This document shows, one piece after another, positions 8,211 through 17,565 of a stretch of DNA of 64,000 bases. The position numbers were made by a program, and so were the translations under genes. The notes under the pieces are model-generated. The model saw nothing but the letters and a program-made list of their open reading frames with translations, was not told the DNA's origin and searched no databases. The DNA lies in assembly GCA_021151805.1 (NCBI GenBank), contig JAGKWN010000004.1:1-64000 (forward strand). The letters run 5' to 3'. The stretch comes from Cytophagaceae bacterium. Its GTDB lineage: Bacteria > Bacteroidota > Bacteroidia > Cytophagales > Cytophagaceae. Within the stretch, counting starts at the first letter, position 1; every line of letters begins with the position of its first letter.

Positions 8211-9643
8211 GATCATATAAAATACTCTATTACCTTGCATGGGCCTGCATGATATGTCTGGGTTGTACAACAACACAGCAAAGCCAGCAGGCATCACTGC
8301 CGCCGCTTCCAAAAAGTTATGTAAGTAAAACAGACTCCGGAAGCGTCGCTGCCATAAACTGGAAACAGTACTTTAAAGATACTTCCCTGATCCGTTTGAT
8401 TGATACAGCACTGGTAAATAACCTGGATGTGATGATGGCTTACCAGCGGATCGAAGTGGCACGTTCACATGTGAAGTTTGCCAAAGGGCAATACCTTCCT
8501 TTTGTAACAGGCGCTGGTAGTGTCGGACTACAAAATTACGGCGAGTATACTCAGGAAGGGGTCGGTAATTTTGATACCAACTTTTCAAAAAACATTTCTG
8601 AAAGTCAGCATATGTCTTCCGACCTGAAAGACTTTTATGTGGGCATACATGCTTCATGGGAAGTGGATGTATGGGGTAAACTCAGGAATAAACGTAAAGC
8701 GGCTACGGCTAAATACCTGGCTTCTGTGGAAGGACGCAATTGGGTAGTGACCAATCTGATCGCTGAAATCGCAGGGACTTTCTATGAACTGCTTGCGCTG
8801 GATAATGAACTGGAGATTATTCAGGAAACAATTATTCTGCAATCGAATCAGCTTTCTATAGTGGAAACACAAAAAGAAGCAGGCAGGGCAAATGAGTTGG
8901 CCGTAAAACAATTTGAAGCACAGGTGTTGCATTCAAAAGGCCTTGAAGTTGAAATCGCACAAAAAGTGATTGAGGCTGAAAACAAACTGAACTTTTTATT
9001 GGGCAGGTATCCGCAACCGATCATTCGTAACAACGATCACTTTACTTCTGAAGTACCAACACAGGTACTTGTAGGTATTCCATCGGAGTTGTTAAACAAC
9101 AGACCGGATATTAAAGAAGCCGAATATCAGTTGACCGCGACGAAAGCAAATGTAAAAGCTGCGAAGACTGCTTTCTATCCATCATTCACCATTTCAGGAT
9201 CGTTGGGGTATCACTCATTCAACCCGCAGTATTTTATAAGTCCGCAGGCTGTTGTATATAATATTGTTGGCGGTTTGGTAACGCCGCTTATTAATCAAAG
9301 TGCCATCAAAGCTTCTTTCAGAACAGCGAAAGCCGAGCAGCTTGAAGCGATGTATAATTACCAGAAAGTTGTATTGAATGGATACATTGAAGTATACAAT
9401 CAAATGGTATACATAAACAACCTGAATAAGATTTATAAATTCAAAAATGAAGAAGTAGAAGTATTAACAACTTCTATTGAAACAGCTTCTGAATTATTCT
9501 TGACAGGCCGTGCCACATACCTGGAAATTATTGTAACACGTTCCGCAGCTTTACAATCCAGAATTGAGCTTATTAATATTAAGAAAAGACAATTTACTTC
9601 GCTGGTAAATATTTACCGTGCATTAGGTGGCGGTTGGCAATAA
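8207..9643 (+). CDS. Outer-membrane efflux channel lipoprotein (TolC/OprM family)
   Basis: The 478-residue protein is the third component of the pump. It has a lipoprotein signal with lipobox CLGC (Cys near residue 20), as in OprM/NodT-type channels. The early WKQYFKDTSLIRLIDTALVNN segment is characteristic of the family. Two outer-membrane efflux (OEP) repeats follow, with long Ala/Glu/Gln-rich helices and a conserved NNRPDIKEAEYQL segment near residue 300. The sequence ends in YRALGGGWQ, the usual C-terminus of the family. The start overlaps the permease stop by four bases. A strong terminator follows 18 bp after the stop, so the pump operon ends here. Confidence 0.95.
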   Translation: MRSYKILYYLAWACMICLGCTTTQQSQQASLPPLPKSYVSKTDSGSVAAINWKQYFKDTSLIRLIDTALVNNLDVMMAYQRIEVARSHVKFAKGQYLPFVTGAGSVGLQNYGEYTQEGVGNFDTNFSKNISESQHMSSDLKDFYVGIHASWEVDVWGKLRNKRKAATAKYLASVEGRNWVVTNLIAEIAGTFYELLALDNELEIIQETIILQSNQLSIVETQKEAGRANELAVKQFEAQVLHSKGLEVEIAQKVIEAENKLNFLLGRYPQPIIRNNDHFTSEVPTQVLVGIPSELLNNRPDIKEAEYQLTATKANVKAAKTAFYPSFTISGSLGYHSFNPQYFISPQAVVYNIVGGLVTPLINQSAIKASFRTAKAEQLEAMYNYQKVVLNGYIEVYNQMVYINNLNKIYKFKNEEVEVLTTSIETASELFLTGRATYLEIIVTRSAALQSRIELINIKKRQFTSLVNIYRALGGGWQ

Positions 9644-9661
9644 AAATAAGTACGGTTATTA

Positions 9662-9713
9662 AAAATAAAGGAGGCCTTTTTTTGACGATGTCAGAAAGGG
9701 CCTCCTTTATTTT
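9662..9713 (+). terminator. Intrinsic terminator of the RND operon
   Basis: AAAATAAAGGAGGCC (9662-9676) pairs perfectly with GGCCTCCTTTATTTT (9699-9713). The descending arm ends in a T-rich run, which fits Rho-independent termination of the efflux operon. Confidence 0.9.
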
Positions 9714-9844
9714 AACCTTCTGATTAGTGAACAATAATGCTCTTACATGTTATTTAGCCGGCTTTTGATAAATTTTACTATTTTTTTTCATAAACAGCGA
9801 AGGTTTTTTTCGTTTCTTTCGTCTAATACTTAAAGAGCAGAAAA

Positions 9845-10423
9845 TTGAAAGCAGATGCGGAGTATATAGCGGAATTAAAAAGTAACGACCGTAAGGCGTA
9901 TGCTGAATTCGTTGGTGTATTTGCATCGGGGATATATAATGTTGCTTTGAATATTCTTCAGCGCAGAGAAGAGGCTGAAGAAGTAGCGCAGGATGTATTT
10001 ATAAAAGTGTTTCAATCTATAGATTCTTTTGACGGTTCGTGTAGTTTAAAAACCTGGCTCTACAGAATTACTGTTAATAAATCTCTGGATATGCTTCGTC
10101 AGCGAAAGCGGAAAACACCATGGACGGTCTTTGTAAACCTCTTTGGTGAAGACGGAGAAGAGAAGGAGACAGCAGTTGATTTCGTTCATCCGGGCATTCA
10201 AATGGAGAAAAAAGAAGAAGCCGAAATTCTTCTCGCAGCCATTGATAAATTACCAGAGCGACAAAGAACAGTCTTTATCTTATATCAATTTGAAGATATG
10301 AGTTACAAGGAAATTGCTTCAACATTAGAGACCAGCGTTTCGGCCGTGGACTCTTTAATGAGCAGAGCAAAAAAACAATTAAGAGAACAATTAAATCCCC
10401 TGGTTTATGGATCCGTTAGATGA
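9845..10423 (+). CDS. ECF-type RNA polymerase sigma factor
   Basis: The 192-residue protein has region 2 (YAEFVGVFASGIYNVALNIL... with EEVAQDVFIKVFQSIDSF, about residues 20-70, and the WLYRITVNKSLDMLRQRKR promoter-melting segment). A short linker leads to region 4 (LPERQRTVFILYQFEDMSYKEIASTL, a helix-turn-helix, about 140-170). It should direct RNA polymerase to a stress or envelope regulon. The first codon in frame is TTG at 9845. No in-frame ATG precedes the conserved region 2, so a TTG start is likely. The next gene overlaps its 3' end by 17 bases, typical of a sigma/anti-sigma pair. Confidence 0.9.
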   Translation: MKADAEYIAELKSNDRKAYAEFVGVFASGIYNVALNILQRREEAEEVAQDVFIKVFQSIDSFDGSCSLKTWLYRITVNKSLDMLRQRKRKTPWTVFVNLFGEDGEEKETAVDFVHPGIQMEKKEEAEILLAAIDKLPERQRTVFILYQFEDMSYKEIASTLETSVSAVDSLMSRAKKQLREQLNPLVYGSVR

Positions 10424-10721
10424 GTTATTAAAAACGTTTGATCATACCAAGCGTGCACCATTGCCGGAAGGCTTTGAGGCAAAGGTGGTGAATAAATGGT
10501 TTGAAATGCGTCCGGAGAAAAAAACATATCCATTTCTGAGATATGCTGTTGCTGCCTGTCTGATCATTTGCACGTCGCTGAACATATATTATTTATCTGT
10601 TCAAGCAGATGTAGCAGCAGATGTGACTGCAGCAACAACTGATTCGACCTTTGAAACAGAGCTGATCAATGAGTATGGATTAACAGCAGGGACGGATGCG
10701 TATTATTCATCGATCGAGTAA
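10407..10721 (+). CDS. Putative anti-sigma factor, short single-pass membrane protein
   Basis: The 104-residue product overlaps the ECF sigma gene. It has a cytoplasmic N-terminal segment (about 45 residues, LDELLKTFDHTKRAPLPEGF...), one transmembrane helix (about 46-66, YAVAACLIICTSLNIYYLSV) and a short external tail. The topology and position fit a minimal anti-sigma factor that holds the upstream sigma factor at the membrane. I see no classical zinc-binding HxxxCxxC motif, so the assignment rests on context and topology. Confidence 0.65.
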   Translation: MDPLDELLKTFDHTKRAPLPEGFEAKVVNKWFEMRPEKKTYPFLRYAVAACLIICTSLNIYYLSVQADVAADVTAATTDSTFETELINEYGLTAGTDAYYSSIE

Positions 10722-10741
10722 ACAGTAAACAACATTAAGTT

Positions 10742-11362
10742 ATGAAAGAGCTATTAAAAAATAAATGGGCATGGGCTGTAGCAGTCTTAGTGCTTCTGAA
10801 TATTGCGACCATTGGTGCTATGTGGGCATCTATCTGTGGCAGAGGCGGCCATGGAGGCGGTCACTGGAATAAAGGTGATAGGCACAAAGACTGGGGCATG
10901 CATCACGGTGGCCATCATGGTAAAGGAGATTATTTTGCGCGGGCATTGCAATTAACACCCGAGCAGGAAGTTGCTTTTGATTCATTGCGTAAAGAACATT
11001 TTGCAGCAATGAAAAACGACATGGAAGAAATGGGCGCACTTAAAAAAGAAGTGATCCAAAATCTTGGAAAGCCTTCAGCTGAGGTAGATCCTGTGTTCCA
11101 GAAGATCGCAGCACTGGAGATAAAAAATCAAAAAGAGATGTTCGATCATTTTAATAAGATGTATGCTTTATGCACCGATTCACAAAAAGTTTCATTAAAA
11201 GAAAAATTATCGAACGTGATGAGTCACCCCGGCCCGGGTTTCGGCAGGGGTAGACCAGGTTTTGGTGGCCATGAGCAGAAGCATTGCAAAGGAGGAGTAT
11301 CTTGTATGCCAGGAAATGAGCCTGGACCGGCAGGTCCTCCTCAAGAAGATGAAATACGATAA
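10742..11362 (+). CDS. Spy/CpxP-like periplasmic protein, His- and Gly-rich
   Basis: The 206-residue protein has an N-terminal signal anchor (about 8-30). A Gly/His-rich segment follows (GGHGGGHWNKGDRHKDWG and further HHGGHHGKG, about 35-62). A helical core contains LTPEQEVAFDSLRKEH, which resembles the LTxxQ motif of the Spy/CpxP/ZraP family. The C-terminal tail is again Gly/Pro-rich with His and Cys (GGHEQKHCKGGVSCMPG). Spy-like proteins sense or buffer envelope stress and metals; the His clusters suggest metal binding (inference). It lies 20 bp after the putative anti-sigma gene, so sigma, anti-sigma and sensor appear to form one operon resembling Cnr- or Cpx-type envelope sensing. Confidence 0.8.
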   Translation: MKELLKNKWAWAVAVLVLLNIATIGAMWASICGRGGHGGGHWNKGDRHKDWGMHHGGHHGKGDYFARALQLTPEQEVAFDSLRKEHFAAMKNDMEEMGALKKEVIQNLGKPSAEVDPVFQKIAALEIKNQKEMFDHFNKMYALCTDSQKVSLKEKLSNVMSHPGPGFGRGRPGFGGHEQKHCKGGVSCMPGNEPGPAGPPQEDEIR

Positions 11363-11495
11363 GGCAAGCCCCGCTGGATAAAACATATAATAACCTAAGT
11401 ACTGAAAAACCTAAGGATATTAAAATTGCCCGGGATTCTTATTGGTTGGTACTGGTATATTACCCGCTGATATGTTCGGTTTCCCGGTTAATTTG

Positions 11496-11530
11496 AAAAG
11501 GTCTGCTCCCCTGGCAGGCCTTTTTATTTT
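11496..11530 (+). terminator. Intrinsic terminator after the sigma-factor operon
   Basis: AAAAGGTCTGC (from 11496) pairs with GCAGGCCTTTTT (11514-11525) with one bulge, and a T-rich run follows. The rest of 11363-11727 holds no gene. It is AT-rich and should contain the promoter for the SusC operon. Confidence 0.8.
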
Positions 11531-11727
11531 TTATTGAATCAGAACCCGTTGCGGTTTTTTTGGTGGTAACAATTCCACAAATAGGTAGAAATATTTTCTG
11601 CTTTACCTGACAATACTTTTACTTTGTAATACTTCCCCATAATTAACTCACGCAGATTTAAGAGCATGCCTGTAAAAAGTGAGTCGCTTTAAAATAATAG
11701 ACTACTAAATTGATAGAGATAGTATAT

Positions 11728-14700
11728 ATGAAAAAAACATTTACAATCAATAAAAGAATCTGGTTTGCATTTACACTCATTTTAGGAATTCAATGGACAT
11801 CATTTGCACAAACAAATTTAAAAGGAACAGTTACCGATGAAGCAGGAACAGAAGCTATCATTGGTGCAATCATTCAGATAAAAGGGACAAGTCAGGGTAC
11901 TGCCACAGATATCTATGGAAATTATGAATTAAAGGTTGATTCTTTTCCGTGTACAATTGTGGCTTCTTACATAGGCTACGTCACACGCGAGATACCGTTG
12001 GCTGAAGGTACAAAAGAACTAAACATTACAATGATTATAGATCCTGAAGAAGAGGAAATTGTGATTGTTGGTTATGGCGAACAAACCAAGCACGATCTGG
12101 TTGGTGCGGTTTCAAAGGTTGATCCCGAAGAAACCAAAACAATTCCGGTCGGCAGCTTTGACGCACAGTTGCAGGGGAAGGCAACAGGTGTGCAGGTGGC
12201 AACAAACTCAGGAGTTCCCGGCTCGGATGTTTTTATTCGTGTGCGTGGTGCAACCTCCATCAATGCCAGCAATGACCCGCTCTATGTGATTGATGGTGTC
12301 TTTGTAAACAACCAGAGTTTACAGAATACTACAGCCAATGGTCTGGCGCAGGATCGGGCCACATCGCCCATGGCAGATATCAACCCCAATGATATTGAAA
12401 GTATAGAAGTTCTGAAAGACGCCAGTGCTGTAGCAATCTATGGTTCACGCGGTGCAAACGGTGTTGTGATTGTAACAACAAAGCGCGGAACATTCGGTGT
12501 AGAAAAAGTGAAAGTGAATTTCAATGCATCGGAAGGCTTAACGTGGGCTCCTCAAAACAGAATCTGGAAAACAACTACAGGGCCTGAACAGGCGATGTTG
12601 CTAAACGAATACAACCGCAACATGGGAAATCCTGAACCATTCCGTCCGAAAGATCAGGTGGTGAATGGTGTTGCAGGCCGTGGCTTGCCATCGGAGCAGC
12701 CAACGTATGATCGTTTGGGTTATTTATATCAGACGGGTCACATCCGCAATTACGATTTGTCTTTTCAAGGAGGTTCTGCAACAACAAAATATTATGTAGG
12801 CGCCGGTTATAATTTTCAGGATGCAGTATGGAAGCCCATGGATTTCCAGCGTCAGTCATTGAAGTTTAACCTGGATCAGAAAATAGGACGAAAGGTAACT
12901 GTTGGAATCAGCAATACATTCACCCGGGTATACAGAAACCAGGCACGACCTGCCAATGGCGGTAATGGTACGTTGCTGCAGGCATCTTTAAGTATACCTG
13001 CATACCTGCCGATTTTTGATGAGAACGGAACTCCGTTGAAATGGGTAAACTTTGATAACATTTATACATTGACCAGCAATGTAAACATGTGGTCTACCAG
13101 TTATCACTATATCGGTAATGTATACGTGGATTGGGAAATTATTAAAGGGCTGAAATTTCACACAGGCACAAGTCTGGATTATAATATCTATGATGAAAAT
13201 CAATACTGGCAAAAAAGTACAAACCTTGGAGCTGCCGGTGGATTGGGTACGAAGAGTGTAACGCAGTCAAGCCAGCTGATGAATGAACAGACGCTGCGCT
13301 ATGTGAAAACAATTGCCAGGCATACTGCCGGCATCTTAGTTGGTAATACACTGCAATCAGTTGTACTGACAAATGCTACCGCGAACGGACAGAATTTTCC
13401 GAATGATTCTTATACACAGGTTTCTGCAGCTGCCGTACAGACAGCCTCTCAATACAAAACCAACAACACACTTGCCTCTTTCTTCTCGCGTGTTGATTAC
13501 AACTTCAATCATAAATATTATTTGGAATTGACAGGCAGGCTTGATGGTTCTTCACGCTTTGGAGAAAATAATAAATGGGGATTCTTTCCTGCTATAGGAA
13601 CGGCATGGAGGATCAACAAAGAAAACTTCATGGCGGATGTAAAAACAATTAGTAATCTGAAATGGAGAACAAGTTACGGTATCACAGGTAACCAGGCGGG
13701 CATCAACGATTTTGCTTCACGCGGATTGTGGAATGCCGGTTATGGATATTCTGATAAAGTAGGAAGCGCTGAAGGCCCTGGTACTGCGCCATATCAGGCA
13801 GCCAACCCGGATCTGAAGTGGGAGCGTACGGCACAATTCAGTACAGGTTTAGAAGTTGGTTTATTTAAAGACCGCATCAATCTTGAAGTAAATTATTACA
13901 ATAAATATACAACCGATCTATTACTGAATATCCCTGTACCTGCTTCAACCGGCTTTACATCTTATACCGCGAATTACGGTGCTGTAAGCAATAAAGGTTT
14001 TGAATTAGGAATTCAAACGATCAATGTTGAAACAAAAAGTTTTACATGGACAACCGAACTTACTATGTCACGCAACAACAACCGCGTGAAAAAAATACCG
14101 AATCCGGTACAAGGCTTTGATGCCCGTAATTTAACAAGCATTCAGGAAGGGCACTCGCTCTATTCTTACTGGGTATACAACCAGACAGGTGTTGATCCGC
14201 AAACAGGTAACATTCAAATCGAAGATGTGAACCATGATGGAAAGATCACTGCTGACGACCGCAAGATCATGGGAAGCATCTGGCCGAAGTTGTTTGGTGG
14301 ATTCAATAACAAATTCACTTATAAAGGGATTGACCTTGGCATCTATTTCATCTATTCCTACGGAAATAAAACATGGAACCAGAACGAAGCCCTGGGTGAG
14401 CAAGGAGGTACATTGGGAGATAACCGCGTGTTGATGGAAGGCCAGCTGGATAGATGGACTACACCGGGCCAGGGAACAATGGTGCCTAAATTAACTGCCG
14501 CTAACTACCAGTATTTTGAAGTAAGCCGTTTTTTGGAAGATGCATCCTTCATTCGCCTACGTTCTTTAACATTGGGTTATACGCTTCCTAAAAAATGGAG
14601 TAGTACAATCAAGGCTGAAAAAATTCGCTTTTATTTCACAGGTACAAATTTATTACTGATCACCAAGTATACAGGTTCTGATCCGGAATCAAACCTGGGA

Positions 14701-14781
14701 CAAGGCAATCTTCAAGGGTATGATTACGATACTCCTCCACAACCACGAACTGTTCAGCTGGGTCTAAACTTAACGCTTTAA
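11728..14781 (+). CDS. SusC/RagA-type TonB-dependent outer-membrane transporter
   Basis: The protein has about 1017 residues from the ATG at 11728; a TTG 18 bases earlier is in frame but would spoil the signal peptide. The signal peptide ends near FAQ. It is followed by a carboxypeptidase-regulatory-like domain (LKGTVTDEAG...GTATDIYGNYEL). The SusC signature EEIVIVGYGEQTKHDLVGAV comes next, then the plug (DPLYVIDGVFV, VLKDASAVAIYGSRGANGV) and a 22-stranded barrel ending in an aromatic C-terminus. With SusD it imports a ligand across the outer membrane using TonB energy. It is the first gene of a tight run to 26221. The neighbours include no glycoside hydrolase, so the ligand may not be a polysaccharide. 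Confidence 0.95.
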   Translation: MKKTFTINKRIWFAFTLILGIQWTSFAQTNLKGTVTDEAGTEAIIGAIIQIKGTSQGTATDIYGNYELKVDSFPCTIVASYIGYVTREIPLAEGTKELNITMIIDPEEEEIVIVGYGEQTKHDLVGAVSKVDPEETKTIPVGSFDAQLQGKATGVQVATNSGVPGSDVFIRVRGATSINASNDPLYVIDGVFVNNQSLQNTTANGLAQDRATSPMADINPNDIESIEVLKDASAVAIYGSRGANGVVIVTTKRGTFGVEKVKVNFNASEGLTWAPQNRIWKTTTGPEQAMLLNEYNRNMGNPEPFRPKDQVVNGVAGRGLPSEQPTYDRLGYLYQTGHIRNYDLSFQGGSATTKYYVGAGYNFQDAVWKPMDFQRQSLKFNLDQKIGRKVTVGISNTFTRVYRNQARPANGGNGTLLQASLSIPAYLPIFDENGTPLKWVNFDNIYTLTSNVNMWSTSYHYIGNVYVDWEIIKGLKFHTGTSLDYNIYDENQYWQKSTNLGAAGGLGTKSVTQSSQLMNEQTLRYVKTIARHTAGILVGNTLQSVVLTNATANGQNFPNDSYTQVSAAAVQTASQYKTNNTLASFFSRVDYNFNHKYYLELTGRLDGSSRFGENNKWGFFPAIGTAWRINKENFMADVKTISNLKWRTSYGITGNQAGINDFASRGLWNAGYGYSDKVGSAEGPGTAPYQAANPDLKWERTAQFSTGLEVGLFKDRINLEVNYYNKYTTDLLLNIPVPASTGFTSYTANYGAVSNKGFELGIQTINVETKSFTWTTELTMSRNNNRVKKIPNPVQGFDARNLTSIQEGHSLYSYWVYNQTGVDPQTGNIQIEDVNHDGKITADDRKIMGSIWPKLFGGFNNKFTYKGIDLGIYFIYSYGNKTWNQNEALGEQGGTLGDNRVLMEGQLDRWTTPGQGTMVPKLTAANYQYFEVSRFLEDASFIRLRSLTLGYTLPKKWSSTIKAEKIRFYFTGTNLLLITKYTGSDPESNLGQGNLQGYDYDTPPQPRTVQLGLNLTL

Positions 14782-14805
14782 TCATTGCATATCGATTTTA
14801 TCATT

Positions 14806-16176
14806 ATGAAAAGAATAATAGTACTGACAATGTTGTTGCTTACAACAACATTGTTTTTCTCCTGCAAGAAATTTCTGGATCCACAGCCAGTGAATGCTGT
14901 CTCCGATGAAAATCCGATCTTCGATCTTACTTCCACGCAAACAGCTTTGCGCGGAGTATACAGAGGTCTTGGCAACACAGGTTATTATGGCGAAAGCTGG
15001 GTAACGCTTGGATTTTTTCCGAGTGGTGACATTAAAAATCTTACAACGGGTGGTGCATCAAATGTTGTAGTTGTGAACTACCGTGCTGACGATGCCAATT
15101 TCAGCACTACCTGGAATGCTATTTATGTTGTAATCAACCGGGCGAACAACGTAATCAGTAAAGTGCCAACAGTGACCGACCCATTACTTACACCAGCATT
15201 GAAAAAGCAATACGTAGGCGAAGCAAAATTCATTCGGGCTTTGTGCTATTTTGACCTGGCTCGTGGCTGGGGCGGTGTGCAGCTTGTACTCGATCCAACA
15301 ACATCCTTGTCAAGCATACCAAACAGATCAAGGAGTACACTGGATGAAACATACGACCAGGTGTTAAAAGATCTGGAAGAAGCAGAGTTATTGCTTCCTG
15401 TAGGGGCTGCAGTAAACAGGATCCGTGTTACGCAGGAAACCGTTTGGGCCTTACGTGCAAGGCTTCACTTATACAGACAGGAGTGGGCACTCGCAGATCA
15501 GTATGCTACCAAGCTGATCAACTCTCCTAATTATAAGTTGAACGCACCTTATAATTCCTGGTTTGCAAACAGTGTGATCGCATCACAGGAGTCAATTTTC
15601 GAACTCGAATTCAGCGCACAGAACCCAAGCACCATTCGTGCACAGATGCAGCATCCTTCCAGAGGCGGTACATACCGATATGCACCAACAGACGCATTTG
15701 TACAGCTTTTGAAAGATAAAAATATTTCCGGGGGAAGAAGAGCGTTGATTGATAGTGTTACACAGACGGGCATCACACAATGGTTCGGCAATTTATATTA
15801 TAGAAATCCTGCCACAGATCCTGCCTATATTTTCCGCATTGCTGAAATGTATTTGATACGCGCAGAAGCAAGAGCACACGAAGGTGATTTAACCGGCTCA
15901 TTAAGCGACCTGAATGCAGTAAGAACTCGTGCAGGCGTGCCGATTTCTTCTTCATCAACAGATACAGATCTGCTGCTTGATATAGAAAACGAAAGACGCG
16001 TTGAGTTTGCACTTGAGCCGCATCGTTGGTTTGATCTTGTACGCACAGGCAGGGCCAAAGTGGTGCTCGAAGCATTGAATACTGCTACAAAAGTAGATCC
16101 ATGGGAAAATGTATTTCCTATTCCTCAGCAGCAAGTAAAGCTAGATCCGAATCTGAGACAAAATCCCGGATATTAA
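14806..16176 (+). CDS. SusD/RagB-type outer-membrane substrate-binding lipoprotein
   Basis: The protein has about 456 residues from the ATG at 14806. The upstream TTG at 14785 would add a non-signal N-terminus and is not preferred. The lipobox LFFSC gives an acylated Cys near residue 16, followed by KKFLDPQP, the usual start of SusD proteins. The TPR-like core includes AKFIRALCYFDLARGWGGV, and the C-terminal half has the family's NAVRTRAG...ENERRVEFALEPHRWFDLVRTG segment. It acts as the surface lid of the SusC channel. It lies 24 bp after susC and 27 bp before the first DoxX-like gene, so all are probably co-transcribed. Confidence 0.95.
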   Translation: MKRIIVLTMLLLTTTLFFSCKKFLDPQPVNAVSDENPIFDLTSTQTALRGVYRGLGNTGYYGESWVTLGFFPSGDIKNLTTGGASNVVVVNYRADDANFSTTWNAIYVVINRANNVISKVPTVTDPLLTPALKKQYVGEAKFIRALCYFDLARGWGGVQLVLDPTTSLSSIPNRSRSTLDETYDQVLKDLEEAELLLPVGAAVNRIRVTQETVWALRARLHLYRQEWALADQYATKLINSPNYKLNAPYNSWFANSVIASQESIFELEFSAQNPSTIRAQMQHPSRGGTYRYAPTDAFVQLLKDKNISGGRRALIDSVTQTGITQWFGNLYYRNPATDPAYIFRIAEMYLIRAEARAHEGDLTGSLSDLNAVRTRAGVPISSSSTDTDLLLDIENERRVEFALEPHRWFDLVRTGRAKVVLEALNTATKVDPWENVFPIPQQQVKLDPNLRQNPGY

Positions 16177-16203
16177 AAATTAACACAAAAAAAATAATAA
16201 GGT

Positions 16204-17532
16204 ATGAGTGCTACAAACAATCTACATACAGATTCTTCCACGCCATGGAAGAGTTATGAAAAAATAGCGATCCGGTTTTTCGCTCTGTTTTTCTTCATTC
16301 AGATTATTCCGCTGGATTGGAAATTTTATAGAGGCTTGTTCGCTTTTCAATGGAACGTGTATGATCTCTTTAGTCTGACAAAATACACACCACAATTCTT
16401 TTCTGCCGAAGGCTATACAAACTGGCTGATCGCAGCTTTAATCGCAGCGGTAGGAACAATCGCATGGATCAATATTGAACGTAAAGAAACCAATTACGAT
16501 AATCTGTATTACTGGCTGCGCGTAATTCTTCGTTACCGTTTAGCTATTGGTATCATTGGTTATGGTTTCATAAAATTATTTCCGCTTCAGATTCCATATC
16601 CTTCATTAAGTAATCTGCATACCAATTATGGTGATTTCTTTGCCTGGAAAATATATTTTCATACCGTAGGGATTACACAGGGTTATGAAATATTTTTAGG
16701 TGCGGTTGAGATTCTGGCTGGTATACTTCTTTTCTTCAGAAGAACAGTAACATTCGGTGCAGGCCTTATTATTGGCTTTGTAGGAAATGTGCTTGCAGCA
16801 AATATTGCATATGATGCCGGTGAACAGGTATACAGCGCGTATCTGGTATTGATTGCGTTGTTTCTTTTTGTGTATGATGTGCCGCGTTTATACAATCTTC
16901 TCGCAAATGAAAAATTTACATTGGCAAACAAATTCAGACCGGTGTTTGCCGAAAAGTGGATTGCGAATGCCAGACTGGCGCTTAAAGCATCTTTTGCTTT
17001 ATTCGTCGTGATCTACGGAATCACTGCTTATGCAAATTATGAAAATGACCCTTATAAAATACCAAAGACTTCTGGACTAAATAACAGTTATGGTTTTTAT
17101 AATGTGCGTGAATTTATTTTTAATAAAGACACCATTCCTTATTCAACAACCGATCCAAACAGATGGCAGAATGTGGTCTTCGAAAAATGGGCCACTGTAA
17201 GTATTAAAATTGCCCGTCCGGTAAAACTGGACCTGACAACCGGTGATGGGTTTCATGAAAAGGATATTGACAGGAATTATGAATCAGCCGGCGTAGGCGG
17301 CAGACACTATTTTGCATACCAGGCAGACACGTTAAAACATACCCTACTGCTTGAAAATAAAAATAAAAATCACGCCGGAGAAAAATACAAACTTAGCTAT
17401 ACGCAGTTGAATGATTCTACAATTGTTGTGAAAGGTGTATCAGAGAAAAATGATTCTATATACGCAGTGCTGGATAAAATCAACAGAAAATACATGCTGT
17501 TTGAAGGTCGCAGAAAACCTGTGAAACTTTAA
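16204..17532 (+). CDS. DoxX-like membrane protein, paralog 1 of 5
   Basis: The 442-residue protein starts with a conserved WKSYEK motif before TM1. About seven hydrophobic segments lie in the first 280 residues, and a soluble C-terminal part of about 160 residues follows. The membrane part carries DoxX-like features: RYRLAIGIIGYGFIKLFPLQ (about 108-127), then GYEIFLGAVEILAGILLFFR and NVLAANIAYD. The C-terminal part has motifs shared by all five paralogs: SGLNNSYGFYNVREF, RWQNVVFEKWATVS, AGVGGRHYFAYQADT, ENKNKNH and NDSIYAVLDK. DoxX/DoxD relatives occur in thiosulfate:quinone oxidoreductase and in a mycobacterial redox-defence complex. The role here is unknown. It is the shortest paralog and the one nearest susD. 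Confidence 0.8.
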   Translation: MSATNNLHTDSSTPWKSYEKIAIRFFALFFFIQIIPLDWKFYRGLFAFQWNVYDLFSLTKYTPQFFSAEGYTNWLIAALIAAVGTIAWINIERKETNYDNLYYWLRVILRYRLAIGIIGYGFIKLFPLQIPYPSLSNLHTNYGDFFAWKIYFHTVGITQGYEIFLGAVEILAGILLFFRRTVTFGAGLIIGFVGNVLAANIAYDAGEQVYSAYLVLIALFLFVYDVPRLYNLLANEKFTLANKFRPVFAEKWIANARLALKASFALFVVIYGITAYANYENDPYKIPKTSGLNNSYGFYNVREFIFNKDTIPYSTTDPNRWQNVVFEKWATVSIKIARPVKLDLTTGDGFHEKDIDRNYESAGVGGRHYFAYQADTLKHTLLLENKNKNHAGEKYKLSYTQLNDSTIVVKGVSEKNDSIYAVLDKINRKYMLFEGRRKPVKL

Positions 17533-17565
17533 ATCGAAAACTGATAACTACAAACGCTCAAAGGA

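Noticed and set aside
11710..11727. Upstream TTG start for the SusC gene
   Set aside because: The ATG at 11728 gives a normal signal peptide; the TTG would add six residues before it.
11728..16176. Polysaccharide utilisation locus
   Set aside because: A SusC/SusD pair is present, but no glycoside hydrolase, polysaccharide lyase, sulfatase or hybrid two-component sensor lies nearby.
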